Assembly: GCA_023213315.1 (NCBI GenBank)
Contig: JAKCPI010015794.1
Coordinates: 1 to 64,000, forward strand
Reading direction: 5' to 3'
DNA from: Euborellia annulipes
Lineage: Eukaryota; Arthropoda; Insecta; Dermaptera; Anisolabididae
DNA: 64,000 nt
The position numbers were made by a program, and so were the translations under genes. The notes beneath the pieces are model-generated. The model had not been told where the DNA came from, searched no databases, and was given only the letters and a program-made list of their open reading frames with translations. How positions within the stretch are numbered: position 1 is the stretch's first letter; every line of letters starts with the position of its first letter. Of this stretch, positions 1 to 11,551 are shown one piece after another.

Positions 1-620
1 TAGAATTATATTCACTAATTACATAATTCGCCAATTTATTCAATTAACTTTCAAAAATTGTTTTATAACATTTTTTTGTAAAATTTTTCTCATTTGATTG
101 CCGTAATTTGTATTAAATAACTTTTTATAGCGATTATTAGCTCTTTTTTCTCTTCTAATTTAATTTATGAATAATATACACTATCAATTGTGCATAACAA
201 TTAACGTAATGCATAAATCATCGTTTACTGATTAGCATAACGAGATATTCGCGACTGCCCCCTTTTTTTTTCTATAATTTATGGATGGGACATGAATATA
301 ATTTAAAACGGCTGTGACAAGGCCGAAGCTTTGCGACTCGGAGCCATTGGCTTTACTGGTCAGCTGCTTCTTATGTGTATGTGTATGTGTTGAACATACA
401 CATACACATATGAAAAAAGCGTTCTGCCCCGTGATAGATACCATATGACATTCTCGTTTGAAATGAGAATTGGCCTATAAATGGGAGCATATTTGTGATG
501 GAAGCCTATATAACCGGTAATTAACTAAATTAGCGTTTGTGAAATTTCCTAAATTTTATCATGAAAATAAACAATATATTGTAGTTATAGTATTTGAATA
601 TTATAATTACGAATATTACA
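1..620. other. AT-rich intergenic stretch with a small hairpin
   Basis: No gene is visible. At 373-409 a TATG/TG microsatellite is followed after a 5-base loop by its own reverse complement (arms 373-388 and 394-409), so it can fold into a hairpin of about 16 bp. The ORFs crossing it consist of Cys-Val/Thr-His repeats translated from that microsatellite and are not believable genes. Confidence 0.5.
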
Positions 621-899
621 AAATCTGATATGACTGGAGCACAGCATACACTCTTACCCTTCGATAAGAAAGTTGTGCAACGTGCTTGTAACACCAGATT
701 TTTTGAGTCTAAATATATTTATAATAGTTTTCCATAGCACCTTAGTTACGAACTTGACCACTTGTATTTCATAAGTAAGAAGTAAAATAATTAAAAAGTA
801 AAAAAAGTCATTGATTCCAAAATTTCCATGGGCTCTGGTTATTTTAAATGTTGACTGCTTGAAATAAACTATGGTTATTTTTTAAAATTGTAATCTCAT

Positions 900-1161
900 G
901 TGTTTATTAAAGCTTTTGTGGTTTGAAATATTATTATTAGAGGAATTTTTAATCATAGACCACATTTTTGTATTAAATATTTATTAAAATTATAAATACT
1001 GTACAACGCAAGCAGTCGAAACGTTGTACAGTATTTATAATTTTAAGCAGTCGAAACGTTGTACAGTATTTATAATTTTAAGCAGTCGAAACGTTGTACA
1101 GTATTTATAATTTTAATAAATATTTAATACAAAAATGTGGTCTATGATTAAAAATTCCTCT
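900..1161. mobile_element. Penelope-like inverted-repeat element with 14-bp TSD
   Basis: It is flanked by a perfect 14-bp direct repeat AATTGTAATCTCAT (886-899 and 1162-1175), the target duplication made on insertion into family A. The arms are inverted copies (about 940-1007 and 1090-1160) ending in a GTACAACG / CGTTGTAC core. The middle holds three tandem copies of a 34-bp unit with GCAGTCGAAACGTTGTAC (about 1010-1110). The left 100 bp matches the element at 56011. A TSD of this length fits target-primed insertion by a Penelope-like or LINE endonuclease. The class assignment is inferred. Confidence 0.75.
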
Positions 1162-1514
1162 AATTGTAATCTCATATTTCGATATTTTATACACAATAGA
1201 GAATCTTAAATAAATAAGAAATGGAAAATTTTTTTAAATGTGTAAAAAGTTCCAAAGGGGGGACCCCCCTTTTGAATCGAAATTAACATGCAAATCCCCA
1301 TAGAGATTTAACATTATGGAAAGAAGAGCCGGAAAAATGGATTTGAAAAATCTGAAATACTACATCAGTAAAGTGTGCTTCAAAAAATTTTCATGAAAAA
1401 TTTTAATAATATACTTTTTACAGGAAAGAGTAAATAAAAAAATAGTTGATTTATGAATTTTAATCAAAATCGGAAAATACAATTTTGTGAACATCGAAAA
1501 AAACTGAAAAAGTA

Positions 1515-1749
1515 CAGTGAGGGTCAATGTTAAGTCCCACCCATGCGTTTTCTACTTGTGATTATTTCATTGTTTTTATCAAAGAAAATTTATTAATTAA
1601 ATTTAATTTAATTAATTTAAATTTTATCAAAGAAAATAGGATTGAACCATGAAAGTTTCCATTAAATAATATTTAATATTTTTTTAAAAACAATGAAATA
1701 ATCACAAGTAAAAAACGCAAGGGTGGGACTTAATTTTTTTCCCTCACTG
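1515..1749. mobile_element. Mariner-like MITE, copy 1 (TA target site)
   Basis: Terminal inverted repeats begin CAGTGAGGG and continue into AAGTCCCACCCATGCG and a TTTTCTACTTGTGATTATTT block, mirrored at the right end. TA dinucleotides flank it (1513-1514 and 1750-1751). It sits between AAAAAG and CATCAGTAAA of family A. The uninterrupted junction is present near 47719, so the insertion boundary and TA duplication can be read directly. There is no coding capacity. A sister copy lies at 59852-60061. Confidence 0.88.
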
Positions 1750-2028
1750 TACATCAGTAAAATACTAGTACTTTTTGGCCAATTTTGTTTAAAAGCATAT
1801 TTTCAGCCCTTGGGGGAATGCCTAACTTAAATATAAAATTTCAACTTCGTAGCTCTTTTTAGTTCCTGAGATATTTTCTTCAGACAGACAGACCAATTTG
1901 CGGGACCCACTTTTTGGACTCAGGGGACCTCAAAACATGTATATCCATCAAAATCTCGACATCGAATTTTTGACATGATCGCAATACTTTCTCTATTTAT
2001 TTCGTATATAGGGTAAGAGAAAGTAAAA

Positions 2029-3058
2029 ATAAGCTTCTTCACAATCATTGATTAAAACTCCGTGCTACGGCTTCGTTTTTTATTTCTTCATTCAAATAAG
2101 ATTTAATAGGCCTAACTGATTTTTTTTTCTCAATTTTTAAATTAACATTTCCATTTGTAAAAGCGTTTGTTTCATTATAAAATATTGCCTCTTTCATTTC
2201 AAAATCTGATTATATCCCCTTATTATTTATTTATGTTATTCCCCTCCTGACTATAAGGTAGGAGAACCAATTTTTAAAGAAAGGCGTGGAAGAAGAAAAA
2301 AAATCCAAACAACCCACTGAATTTATATTAAAATGAAATACTCTTATGTTTATTTAATATTGACGGAAATTGGAACCAAATTTTATTACAAAGCGACCTA
2401 AGTTAGATATATAATTAATAACTACTTCTACACTAAGCTCTCTGCTTATATGTTAAGCTTCTATACATTTGATTATACCATATTGCTTTGTTCACGTATG
2501 TAACTAATTTGATATACGAGAGGATTTAGTAATTAATACTAGTATTATTCATCAATCAAATCATTTTGGAAACTTTTCTAAATAAGAATAAGATGATAAC
2601 ATTTATTTTTTTTTATTAATAATTAATATACTTAATTAGGGAGATTTCTAGAAATATCTACGTCAGATTCTAGATCTTGTTAAAATATTATTAACTAGAA
2701 AACATTCGACTTATTCAATAGTTCAAGGCTACAAATTTAATTAGGCTATAGCATAAAGACACTTCACCTCAAAATTGGCTATTGGTTAATTATAAATATA
2801 GGCCTGATGTCTAATTATGACTGAAAGCAGAGCCTCAGCTAGGGGTTAAACTCCCTCTTCCCCACAAAAAAATAAAAAATTATAAATAAAAAGAAATATG
2901 AGTATAGGTAATTAAAATTTTAAATACTGTTATAATTATTTTTATTTTCTTTAATTTTTTTTCATTTTGGATGGTTGGTTAGCCCTTCGGATTGACCGAA
3001 CACCCAACCCCCTCTCTCACAAAAATTTTCTGCCTATGGCACTGGCTGGAACTATTGT
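2029..3058. other. AT-rich intergenic stretch, no gene recognised
   Basis: I see no coding region or complete repeat. TAGGCCTA occurs at 2107-2114. From about 2835 to 3050 a stretch with C-rich runs at both ends and TGCCTATGGCACTGG resembles a decayed hAT-like MITE of the kind seen at 26405, but no TSD is clear. Confidence 0.4.
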
Positions 3059-3141
3059 ATATCGTCGATGGAAAATTGTATTGTATCAAGTCCATTAGTA
3101 AAAAGTAGACTTGATACAATACAATTCTTCATCGATGATAT
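3059..3141. repeat. Near-perfect 34-bp-arm hairpin (pre-miRNA-sized)
   Basis: The arms at 3059-3092 and 3108-3141 are reverse complements with about three mismatches. They enclose a 15-nt loop, for a total of 83 nt. The size and small number of mismatches fit either a microRNA precursor or a tiny foldback element. I recognise no mature microRNA sequence. It sits just 5' of the LINE insertion at 3240. Confidence 0.6.
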
Positions 3142-3239
3142 ATATGCAAATAGATCTTATCTTGACTCTTGGAAAAGAAGTTTCTTTATGCTTACATCCT
3201 GCATACAAGTAAATTTCATAGACTTCATCAATTGTTGTT

Positions 3240-3907
3240 TAGTTTAGTTAAGACATAGAACACTTATGGACATGTAAAGAAACAGACGAACAACTGGACA
3301 CAAACACCAGGACAAGGAAAAACAATTTAGAGAATAAAAATAGACTATGGGCAATTATAAAAAGTAAACTAGACAAAAACTTAATAAATTGGACAAGACA
3401 AATACTAAAAATGAAAAGACAACCAGGCGAAGAAGATAAAAGACAGTAAAGAAAACAGTCAATAAATAAAGACAAATTTTGTAAATAATATGTATAAATT
3501 TTGTAAAAAAAGCAAACTCCTGAGGTCATAGGACCCCCCTGCAGGAACGAAGTTCCTCACGCCTTTTCTTCTACTCAGAATATAATTTAATATGAATATT
3601 ATTTTAAAAGACGGAAAGCCCGCCAAGGAACTGCGCCCACTGTAATCTACCGCCTTCGGTAGTTAGAAGGAAATGAAGAAAAGTTTTCCGTGGCCTCGCC
3701 AGGACTTCTTGTCTTCCTCCGCCGTCGTTCGGGCGCTGGGAACGCATTTTTGTTAGGAACGCGTTATTGTTACGTTACATTTTCTCCCAATTCACCCTGT
3801 GTAAGCCGCGTTAAAGAACTTCGCTCGAAAAAAAAAAAAAAATTGTAACCCTAGAACCTCAAAAAAAGTAAAGGAAAAAAGGAATCAATAAACTAAACTA
3901 AACTAAA
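3240..3907 (+). mobile_element. 5'-truncated non-LTR retrotransposon (LINE) insertion
   Basis: An 11-bp direct repeat CAATTGTTGTT flanks it (3229-3239 and 3908-3918). The 3' end carries a simple tail of AAACT repeats (about 3885-3907). The 5' end holds the last 65 codons of an ORF with a LINE-type C-terminus, and about 450 bp of 3' UTR follows. TSD, repeat tail, sense-strand C-terminal coding and 5' truncation together are the signature of target-primed reverse transcription. The UTR is GC-richer than its surroundings (3600-3810). Confidence 0.85.
3252..3449 (+). pseudogene. C-terminal fragment of a LINE reverse-transcriptase ORF
   Basis: This frame stays open for 65 codons and ends at TAA 3447-3449. 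It opens with Asp-Ile-Glu-His-Leu-Trp-Thr-Cys, which matches the conserved tail found downstream of the RT/RNase H region in R1/Jockey/I-type LINE proteins (acidic-x-x-His-hydrophobic-x-x-Cys). A Lys/Arg-rich stretch with a hydrophobic Leu-Trp-Ala-Ile-Ile segment and a basic end follows. The upstream TAA at 3249 and the TSD show the rest of the ORF was lost at insertion. It has no start codon and should not be expressed as a protein. Confidence 0.72.
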
Positions 3908-3918
3908 CAATTGTTGTT

Positions 3919-5924
3919 CTATTCCTTGTAATGATATACAGAAAGACAAACAAAGGCACTGTTTTTATTTTTTTTCTCCAGTTTATCGTAGGTGCTAATT
4001 TCCATTGAATAACAAAAAAACTAATAAAATAATTAAAAGATTTTAAATCCTTTTTTTCCTTTTCTCTAGAATAACAATTTTATATTATCAAACGCTTGAT
4101 ATCTTTATTATCGATTAATTCATACCTTTAACAACATAACATATATTTTCAACCTGAACTTCTGAGATTAAAGAAGGCTTAAACCCTCACCTTCTACTTA
4201 ATTTCTATTTTTATTCTTTTATAAAAATAATTGTTTTATTATTCGAGTATTTTTTTTCTTTCTTGGACTTTTTTAAATATACAGTAGGTCATTAAAACAA
4301 ATATATGTAGTCAGTGGTGTCAGCTAATTCAATAAAAATTTTCTTAAATATAAATTTATTTGAATTATTTAAAGAGAGTTACTGAAAAGTCTAAACAAAA
4401 CAAATAACCCCTCGCCTTCAAATATTCGCTCAAGAAGATCTATAATGAATTTATAAGATTTCTATTCGAAAAAATTTCTCTTATTTAAAAATGCTAAGAA
4501 AACTTTTTTTATAAAATTGTTGAATATAGATCTATAATAGTTCTTTTTTGTAGCCATTGATATTTGAGGTGTTTGAATTGCAACCAGCCAAATAAATTAA
4601 ATAAAACTCATTATTTCTTCCATTGGTCGACGTTTCGAAATCTCATCGCACCCTTCCTGACCTAACCTAAATGACTTGTTTTATTATACTATAAAGTTAA
4701 AATACAATTTCAATAGAAATTCAATTTCAATAAATTGAAATTTCATTTTTGGCCGCCTTCAACCCAAACACTTCTATTTTTGAATATATTTGACTAAAAA
4801 ATAATAAGGTAAGGGAGTTCATTGTATAAATATATGAATTTATATTAAATTTTCTCAGAGCGACACACACTTTCATTTAAGAAAAAGGCACATTTTCGTC
4901 CAACAATAAGTAGATTAAAACAATAGTCCTATATAAAATTTTTGGTTTATAATTTGTTTTTGAGTGTAACCAGAATGCCGGCTGAACCTCTCTGTATTGA
5001 ATATTGCCTATAAAAAAGGCAATCTTTTTTGCTTGTGTAATTTCGAATTTCGGGTAGAAAAAATAATATACTTAGCTTGAGTAACTCTCACTAAATGTGA
5101 GCCCCTCCCAGTGGCGATATTCTTATTTGATTAGATATTTAAAGTTTTATTCTCCTATTATACTGGTATACAGTAAAATTTAAATTGTTTTTTTTTTTTT
5201 GAATTTTTGTTTAATCTTCAAAAGACCAAAAAAAAGTCTTAAATATATTATTGACTCTTTGATCAAAAAATGAATATAAGCTATAAAGTGGACATATTTT
5301 TGCTTTGAAAATCGTCTATGTTTAATTATAATCTAATCATCAGCATAAAATTTGCTTTTACCAATAATCCATCAAAAAAATGTCATTAGAAAAAAAAAAT
5401 AATATATTTATCCCAAATGGAAATATCAAGTATCTATAAAATAAATATTTACTTATATGGTCATACGATACATTTGAATTGAAACCCTAGATTATATATT
5501 TATATATATATGAGATAATATTCTCGGATCCATTTCGCATGACTGGCTGGCTCATCAATGGACTTTCCCCCGCAATCTCGCGAGATTCAAGCTCACTTTT
5601 ATGGGATATTATATTTCATTTATTATTAAATTATTTTTTTATAAAATGCGTTTTTTTTTTTATAATCTCATATAGGTTTTGATGAATTATAGTGATTGAT
5701 ATTCTCTCTTTCATTTCTCCCCCCTATAATTTTTTAAAATGTATTTTTTTGGGGAGAAAAACCATTGTAAAAGTCAATCATATCACCAAATGATGCATAT
5801 ACATTATTTACATATTCCTCTAAACAAATTGTATTTACTTAATTAATTTTTTTTTTAAATTTAACTAACTGAGCACTTTCTCTCGTTTTCTGTTAAAAAT
5901 ATTACAAATTATTTTTACTTGTAC
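3919..5924. other. AT-rich intergenic stretch with a minus-strand hammerhead-like motif and a TCTCGCGAGA site
   Basis: No gene is visible. On the minus strand, 4623-4650 reads GATGAGA, a short stem, then GAAACGTC, which resembles the motif in the inverted-repeat retroelements described below. At 5576-5585 lies the perfect palindrome TCTCGCGAGA inside a locally GC-rich patch (5520-5600). The remainder is A/T homopolymer-rich. Confidence 0.4.
5576..5585. promoter_or_regulatory. TCTCGCGAGA palindrome (BANP-type motif)
   Basis: This 10-bp palindrome is known from CpG-island promoters in animals. It contains two CpGs in a CpG-poor region. No TSS or ORF follows within a few hundred bases, so it may be an isolated regulatory site or chance. 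Confidence 0.3.
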
Positions 5925-6575
5925 TTTTTTAGTTTTTTTTTTTTGATTTTCTCAAAATTCGCTGTTAAGATTTTGATTAAAATTCAAAAATAAATTATTT
6001 TTTTACATGTTTTTTAAAATGTAGACTATATTCTCATTTTGGTTTAAAAAAAAAAGGTATATCAGTAAAATTTTTCGTGGAAATTGTTTGAAGTACACTA
6101 TACTGATGTACTTTTTCAGTTATGTTCGATTTTCACAAAATTGGCTTTAACGATTTTGATTAGAATTCATAAATCAACTATTTTTTATTTGCTCTTTCCT
6201 TTAAAAAGTATACCATTAAAATTTTTCATGAAAATTTTTTGAAGCACACTTTACTCATGTCCTATTTCAGGATTTTCAAGTTCATTTTCCGGCTCTTCCT
6301 TCCATAGAAACAGAGTTAAATCCTTATGGGAATTTGCATGTTAATTTCGATTCAAAAGGGGAGGGTCCCCTTTGGAACTTTTTAAAAAAATTTAAATTTT
6401 AAATTTGAATTTAAATATTTAAGATTCTCTATGAGTATAAAATAACCAAATATGAGAAAAATTTTGAAAACATAGTTTATTTCAATCAGTCAACATTTAA
6501 AATAGACAACCTATGGAATTTTGAATCAATTGACTTTTTAGTTCCCTACCGTCCTTGTCACACCAGGTGTTTTGG
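5925..6575 (+). mobile_element. Family A element, long-subfamily partial copy
   Basis: It shares with 621-2028 (opposite strand) the blocks containing TCTCAAAATTCGCT, CATCAGTAAA, CCGGCTCTTCCTTCCATAG, AATTTGCATGTTAATTTCG and GGGGAGGGTCCCC. It ends at CTTGTCACACCAGG (about 6558-6571), one half of the terminal hairpin. The CTTTCTCTTACC end is missing and parts are internally duplicated (two CATCAGTAAA-like blocks about 230 bp apart). Confidence 0.65.
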
Positions 6576-6699
6576 AGTAATTATCTTTTTTCTTATTTAA
6601 TTCGATTAAGTAAACGAAATCTTCAAATTCTATTAATTCACGAATATACGCAAATTTCGATCTACACTTCATACGCACCAAATTTATTAATCCTCCCTT

Positions 6700-7075
6700 A
6701 GCAGCAATGAGATCGGTTCTCCCATCTCCATTCTCTCAGTGTCTTGCTTGGTATCACACACTCATACACCACTATATATACCGGCGACATACATACACAC
6801 ACATACAACCCTCAGCTCGTTTGTTCAACGAAGCGAATCCTTCAGGGACAGCCGCAATTACATGGCCGTCTCGAGAATGTCGTTGGTCTTGATGCAAATG
6901 AGTCGATTATTTCCTCGGGCATTGTGCAAGTCTCTCTCTCTGTCTGCTATTCTGCTGGTTTACGTGGGCTGCTGGTCCTCCTCGATTCGGGTTCCTGGGT
7001 TCTCTTCTCTTCCTCGAACACAGAGATAGAGAGAGAGAGAGAATGTGAGAGGAGCGTCCCTTAAATTAGCGCTTT
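6700..7075. other. GC-elevated unique stretch with POU-like octamer; not a gene
   Basis: Three overlapping + frames are open here (6707-6892, 6739-7029, 6744-7064), which is what moderate GC content with few stops produces. The proteins have no recognisable domain and begin with His/Thr repeats from a CACA microsatellite. The octamer ATGCAAAT is at 6892-6899. A GAGA microsatellite closes the region at 7028-7042. The stretch may be a conserved non-coding element, as it is less decayed than its surroundings. Confidence 0.35.
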
Positions 7076-10000
7076 GCATTTCGTCTGAAATGCTGGGAAA
7101 GCCTATTCACACGGATTCTGATGGTCGCCTTGAATATTTATTTATTCTATCCTATATAATATTTAGAAAAATTGTTGACTCTTTCAACAGGAATATTTAA
7201 ATAATTTAAATCTGATTTGAATCCGGCTGCTGCGATTGAGCTCTACTCTCAAAAATAAGAAAAATTATTCTATATATAATAACTTTAAATAAAAAAATGT
7301 AAAATACATTTCAGAGCATATTAATAGGACCATTTTTCATAGTGATTTGATGACTCTAAAAAATTTGATTAGATATTAAATTGATATGGGGGGGGGGGGG
7401 TTAAAGGTTTTCTTGAGTCTTTACTCAGACCAACCGACAGAGGAGGGCAGGGGGGCTATATCCCCTGGACCCGAGCTCTTTTTGCTTCAATCATAAAATT
7501 CTAATAAAAATATTATTTTCATGGATAAAATTTCAATTAAAAAAAAATAATTTTCATGAAATTCTTTCCCAAGTAAGCCCTGGCCCTTTAAGTTCAAATC
7601 CTAAAATTATAGGTGGGAGGTGCGTATTATATAGCCCAGGGGTCCGTCTAGTATGTCTGCGGTCCTGTCTTTATTATATACATAATATATTTATATAGAA
7701 TCAACAATTGAAATAAATATGGACTGGGTCTAGATTTCTTCAGATGCCGAAATTGACCTTAAACAAATATTTAAAAAAAATTATTTGCAGGATTTAACTA
7801 GAATTAATCAAATATATAAATAAATAAAATACACCCTAATACATTTTGAAAAGCAGGGACTTAGATCCTGATTGAGGGATCATCTGTTGGGAATAAGCTT
7901 GAAATTGTTGTAAGCATTTGAACTACAAATGACATATTTATTTTTTTAAATTAAAAAAGCCTATGATAAATTTATCTAAAAATGATTTTCATTAAATAAT
8001 AATATATCAAACTAAAAATCCCAGCCTCTAATAAAAATACTGTAGTTACCTAGAGAATTTGAAAATTTAATTATACTAGTTAAAAGAATTAATTGAGATT
8101 TATTATTCTACTAGTAAAATCTATAGTAGCTATAAATAAACTGGATTAGTAGAGCTCCACTATTATAACACGATTTAGTGTTTTAGGTTGATAAATATAA
8201 TTTTTTTTTTATTTTACTTTCCTCTCTAAATGCGAAATGATATTGTTAAAATCTGTTGGGTGACATTTCCGCAATAATCCCTAGTAGAGGTATTGTGTAT
8301 GCGTGAACGTCGCTGTCGCAAGTAATTTGTTACCGAACAGCCCTAATGCTTGATAATTAATTGCTCTGCGGTCGACTGCCATGTTACAATGTCAACAATA
8401 AATACAAGATTTTTGAAAATCAGACTTAAAACCTCCCAGGCACACAATTAGAAAAATTATTTATATTTAATTTAAGGATTTTATCAATAAAAAATAAAAT
8501 AAAATAGCCTACTCTCTCTTTTTCTTTTATTTTTTTTTTTAAATTTTTCCACAAAAATTTATCTTAAGGCGGAATAGGACCGAAGGTGTTACGCGTTTTT
8601 CCCGATAAGAGGGCGTTGTGTGTCATAAAAAGTATGCCTGAAAATCAAGTAATTCTAAAATTTGCCAAGAGATGCCAGAATGGTAGCTAATAATATTTAA
8701 TGCATTTGGTTGATTTTCATCGATCTTTTAATAATAAATACATTATAAATGTTATGTATCTTTTATAAAAGCATAAAAATATATAAATATAAGCCAGATA
8801 TAGGCTATTAGGGGAACTTATGAATTTAATTAATTAAAAAAAAAAAACAGCATTGAAAAATTCCTCATAATAGTCTAGTTTTTTTTTCAAGTATGTTTAG
8901 ACGTCGCTCCTGAATCCCCTTAATAGAATAATTATAATTTATAAATATTTTAAAGCTATGATATTTAATTTAACAAAAAAAAAAGAAAAGAAATTCAATT
9001 TCCATTACACTATTTTTTTACATATCACCATGCATACAACCATGCATATAAATCATATTTTTTCGTTTAAAGTGAGAGATATATTGACAGCAAACATATT
9101 TGAAAACTAAACTATAAAATGGGGAAAAAAGTTTCATCCGAAAATAAACAAAAAATTTTTATACCAAAATTTATTACATTCTTACATAGAATCTCTTTTA
9201 TACATTGCTGATAAATAGGGTCAAAAAAGGATTGAGGATCTATCAAATTTCGAGCAAACGTATTTTTTTTTTATATTTCACACATTTTGTTTTATTATAA
9301 TTAGATTGTTTGCTTTTTTTTGTCAAATTATTAATTAAAGCTATTATTGAAATATTTTTTTTATTTTTGAAAAGGATTTTGTTTTATATGATTAATCTCT
9401 TTAAGGATTCCACTTTTTCCTTCCCATCCTCTTTCTAGCCTGAGGTATTCAAATCATTCTCTTTTATATATCTTTTTTTTTTTCCTCTTTTGAGTTTTAT
9501 TCCTTTTGAAATGTTTTGATCTAACTTTTATAATGAAAAATTTACCTTGAGCGGAAGAACGAGATTGTTTTTGATAATTTAGGAGTATTGATTGGGATTA
9601 AAAAGCTATTAACAGGAGAAAAAAGTCTTTTTAAAGCTTTTTATTTACTGACATTTATCTGACAATTCGTTATCATTTTATTTTTTTTACTATAAAAACG
9701 TACTAAAAAGGAAAGTATTTTAATCAGATTAAACAATCACATGAAGAAATTCTGTTAAATTTGTTGCTTGGATGGTATTTTTGTTAGTATGAATGTAAGT
9801 TTTTTTTTTGTTAACACAAAATATAATGACGAAATTTTATACTACACGTATATAGTTTGTTGCTAATTAGTTCCTGGCATGGAAGCAAAGGAATTGTTAA
9901 CTAGAAGCCAGCCAGGTTCAGACAGATTTTTTTTTCTCATTAAGAAGTTCGAAATTTCTAAGAAAAGCGTTTCGGTTTTTGTATTTATGATATTGAAAAC

Positions 10001-10690
10001 TACAACTCTATAATTACTTTGAAAATTTTAGAATAGTCAGGAAATTTTTTTGCAAAACGATTAAAAAATTCAACTAATAGACTAATAATGATGATTATAT
10101 TTTCTTGATGTGTTTAAGTATTATTCTCTCCGCATCCCCTATATTTAAATCCTGATAGTCTAATTAGAATTTTCAATTTAAAATCTTAACAAATAAAGTA
10201 AATTTTTTATTTATTATTTTTTTTACTTTCTCTTACCCTATTTTATAATAAAATTAAATACTTTCAAAAGAGTTTTGAGGTGGGAGTTATATATTTTTAG
10301 TTGGATCTGCTAAAGTTTTGAATAAAAACCGATTTGGCTATATTTTTTAAAAGAAAATCTTTATAAATAGATTAAAGTGTTTTAGGGGTTTTTCAAGACA
10401 AACCTTATTTAAACTAGTTTCCTCAGATCCAACTGTTGCTTTAATCTCTAAACCACTCAGGCATTAAGACTTCAAGATATAAAGTTGATCTGCTTCTAAT
10501 TAATTAATTTATTAGGATTTTTTTTTAAATTAGTATAGCAATATCAAAATTTTAAATGAAATGAAAAATATAAGAAATCAACTAATATTTACATGTACCG
10601 TATATCTGCGTGTAAGCAAATTCTTTTTGAAAATTCCAACACTCCGTATATCAGTGGTTTCCAAACTCCCTTAAAAATATTTAATCGTAT
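7076..10690. other. AT-rich intergenic stretch with SINE and repeat fragments
   Basis: No gene is visible. There is a G run at 7388-7400, a SINE-tail fragment at about 7704-7782 (CAATTGAAATAAAT ... CAGATGCCGAAA ... CTTAAA) and a family A end fragment near 10225-10262 (TTTTACTTTCTCTTACCC). At 10646 CAGTGGTTTCCAAACT resembles a hAT-type terminal repeat just before the inverted minisatellite, but I cannot pair it with a right end. Confidence 0.4.
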
Positions 10691-10699
10691 AACGCCGTA

Positions 10700-10955
10700 T
10701 AAAAATGATCGAGGGATACAACGCCCGCAGCAGGTCTGCATAGTGAACCTTGAGGGACACACAGGGATCCACACTTCCACACCAGGGACACACAGGGATA
10801 CACATGCTCGCACCAGGGACAAACATTTTTTCTTCTGGTCACTTTCGATCTACTATGTGTGTCCCTGGTGCGGGCGTGTGTATCCCTGTGTGTCCCTCAA
10901 GGTTCACTATGCAGGCCTGCTGTGGGCGTGTGTATTCCTCGATAATTTTTAATCA
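10700..10955. repeat. Inverted minisatellite, copy 1
   Basis: It is built from units of about 31 bp containing CCAGGGACACACAGGGATAC. The first half runs in one orientation and the second half (from about 10850) in the other. The whole block, from GATCGAGGGATAC to GTATTCCTCGAT, can therefore fold on itself around a centre near 10835. It has a higher GC content than the surroundings. A diverged copy with the same design lies at 12965-13223. ORFs read through both halves on both strands and are artefacts of the repeat. Confidence 0.8.
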
Positions 10956-10964
10956 TTTTTACTC

Positions 10965-11125
10965 GGGTAGCGTCAAAAGTCTTATATGGCCTGAGTTGTC
11001 GAAAAGACTGTGTTAATATGTGTGTGAGTGTGAATGAGAAGAAAGTGTGAGTGTTTAAAAAAAAAAAATATATCCGTATCAACGGAAACTAAATATATCT
11101 TGACCCAAAAAATCTGGTGTGACAT
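10965..11125 (+). repeat. Dispersed repeat joined to family A half-hairpin
   Basis: The block TCTTATATGGCCTGAGTTG, then a GTGTGAGTGTGAATGAGA tract and an A run, recurs in reverse complement at about 47335-47445, inside a family A copy. Here it is followed by ATCTGGTGTGAC (11111-11122), one half of the family A terminal hairpin. The same two modules are therefore adjacent at both sites. Confidence 0.6.
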
Positions 11126-11506
11126 TTACTAATCAATTGAGTACTGAACAAAAACTAGAATTTTTTTCTTTTATAAACCCCCCTCCCCCTGACTCTGTGA
11201 ATTGTTGACTTGTTCTCAAATCTTTACTGAAATAATAATAATAATTTCTAATACCATTGTCATTGTAAATATTGAAAATCTTTAGTCATAAAAGCAGATA
11301 AATACAATTTGTTAAATTATAATTGATACCAATTAATTTAAATAAATATGACAAAGCTTGCGTCTAAAGACACGGTAGCTACATAATGTCTAAATGCTCT
11401 CTAATACCGGAAGATAAAAATAAATAATTCGGAATTCTACTAAACATGCGAAGTCTCTTAGCCGTCATATATTATATATAGGAGCTCTATTAGTCTACAT
11501 ACAGAC

Positions 11507-11551
<45 letters not shown>

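Larger units (their letters stand above)
621..2028 (-). mobile_element. Family A double-hairpin element, long copy with two nested insertions
   Basis: On the minus strand this reads from a CTTTCTCTTACC-type end (1990-2028) to a degenerate ATCTGGTGTGAC hairpin (621-703). It shares the blocks seen in the other family A copies: the GACAGACAGACC tract, the TACTAGTACTTTTTGGCC block and the CATCAGTAAA block. It also carries an extra segment (about 700-1330) shared in this window only with the copy at 5925-6575. Two younger elements interrupt it: a Penelope-like element at 900-1161 and a mariner-like MITE at 1515-1749. No ORF suggests a transposase, so it looks non-autonomous. Its class is unknown. 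Confidence 0.75.

Noticed and set aside
886..1175. CRISPR-like array from the 34-bp repeats
   Set aside because: The three repeats are directly adjacent without spacers and belong to the arm of a eukaryotic retroelement.
3248..3529. 93-codon minus-strand frame with hydrophobic residues
   Set aside because: It is antisense to the LINE C-terminal fragment; the sense strand carries the recognisable reverse-transcriptase tail.
6707..7064. Three overlapping + frames
   Set aside because: Simultaneous openness of several frames reflects local GC; no domain, and the N-terminal parts derive from a CACA microsatellite.
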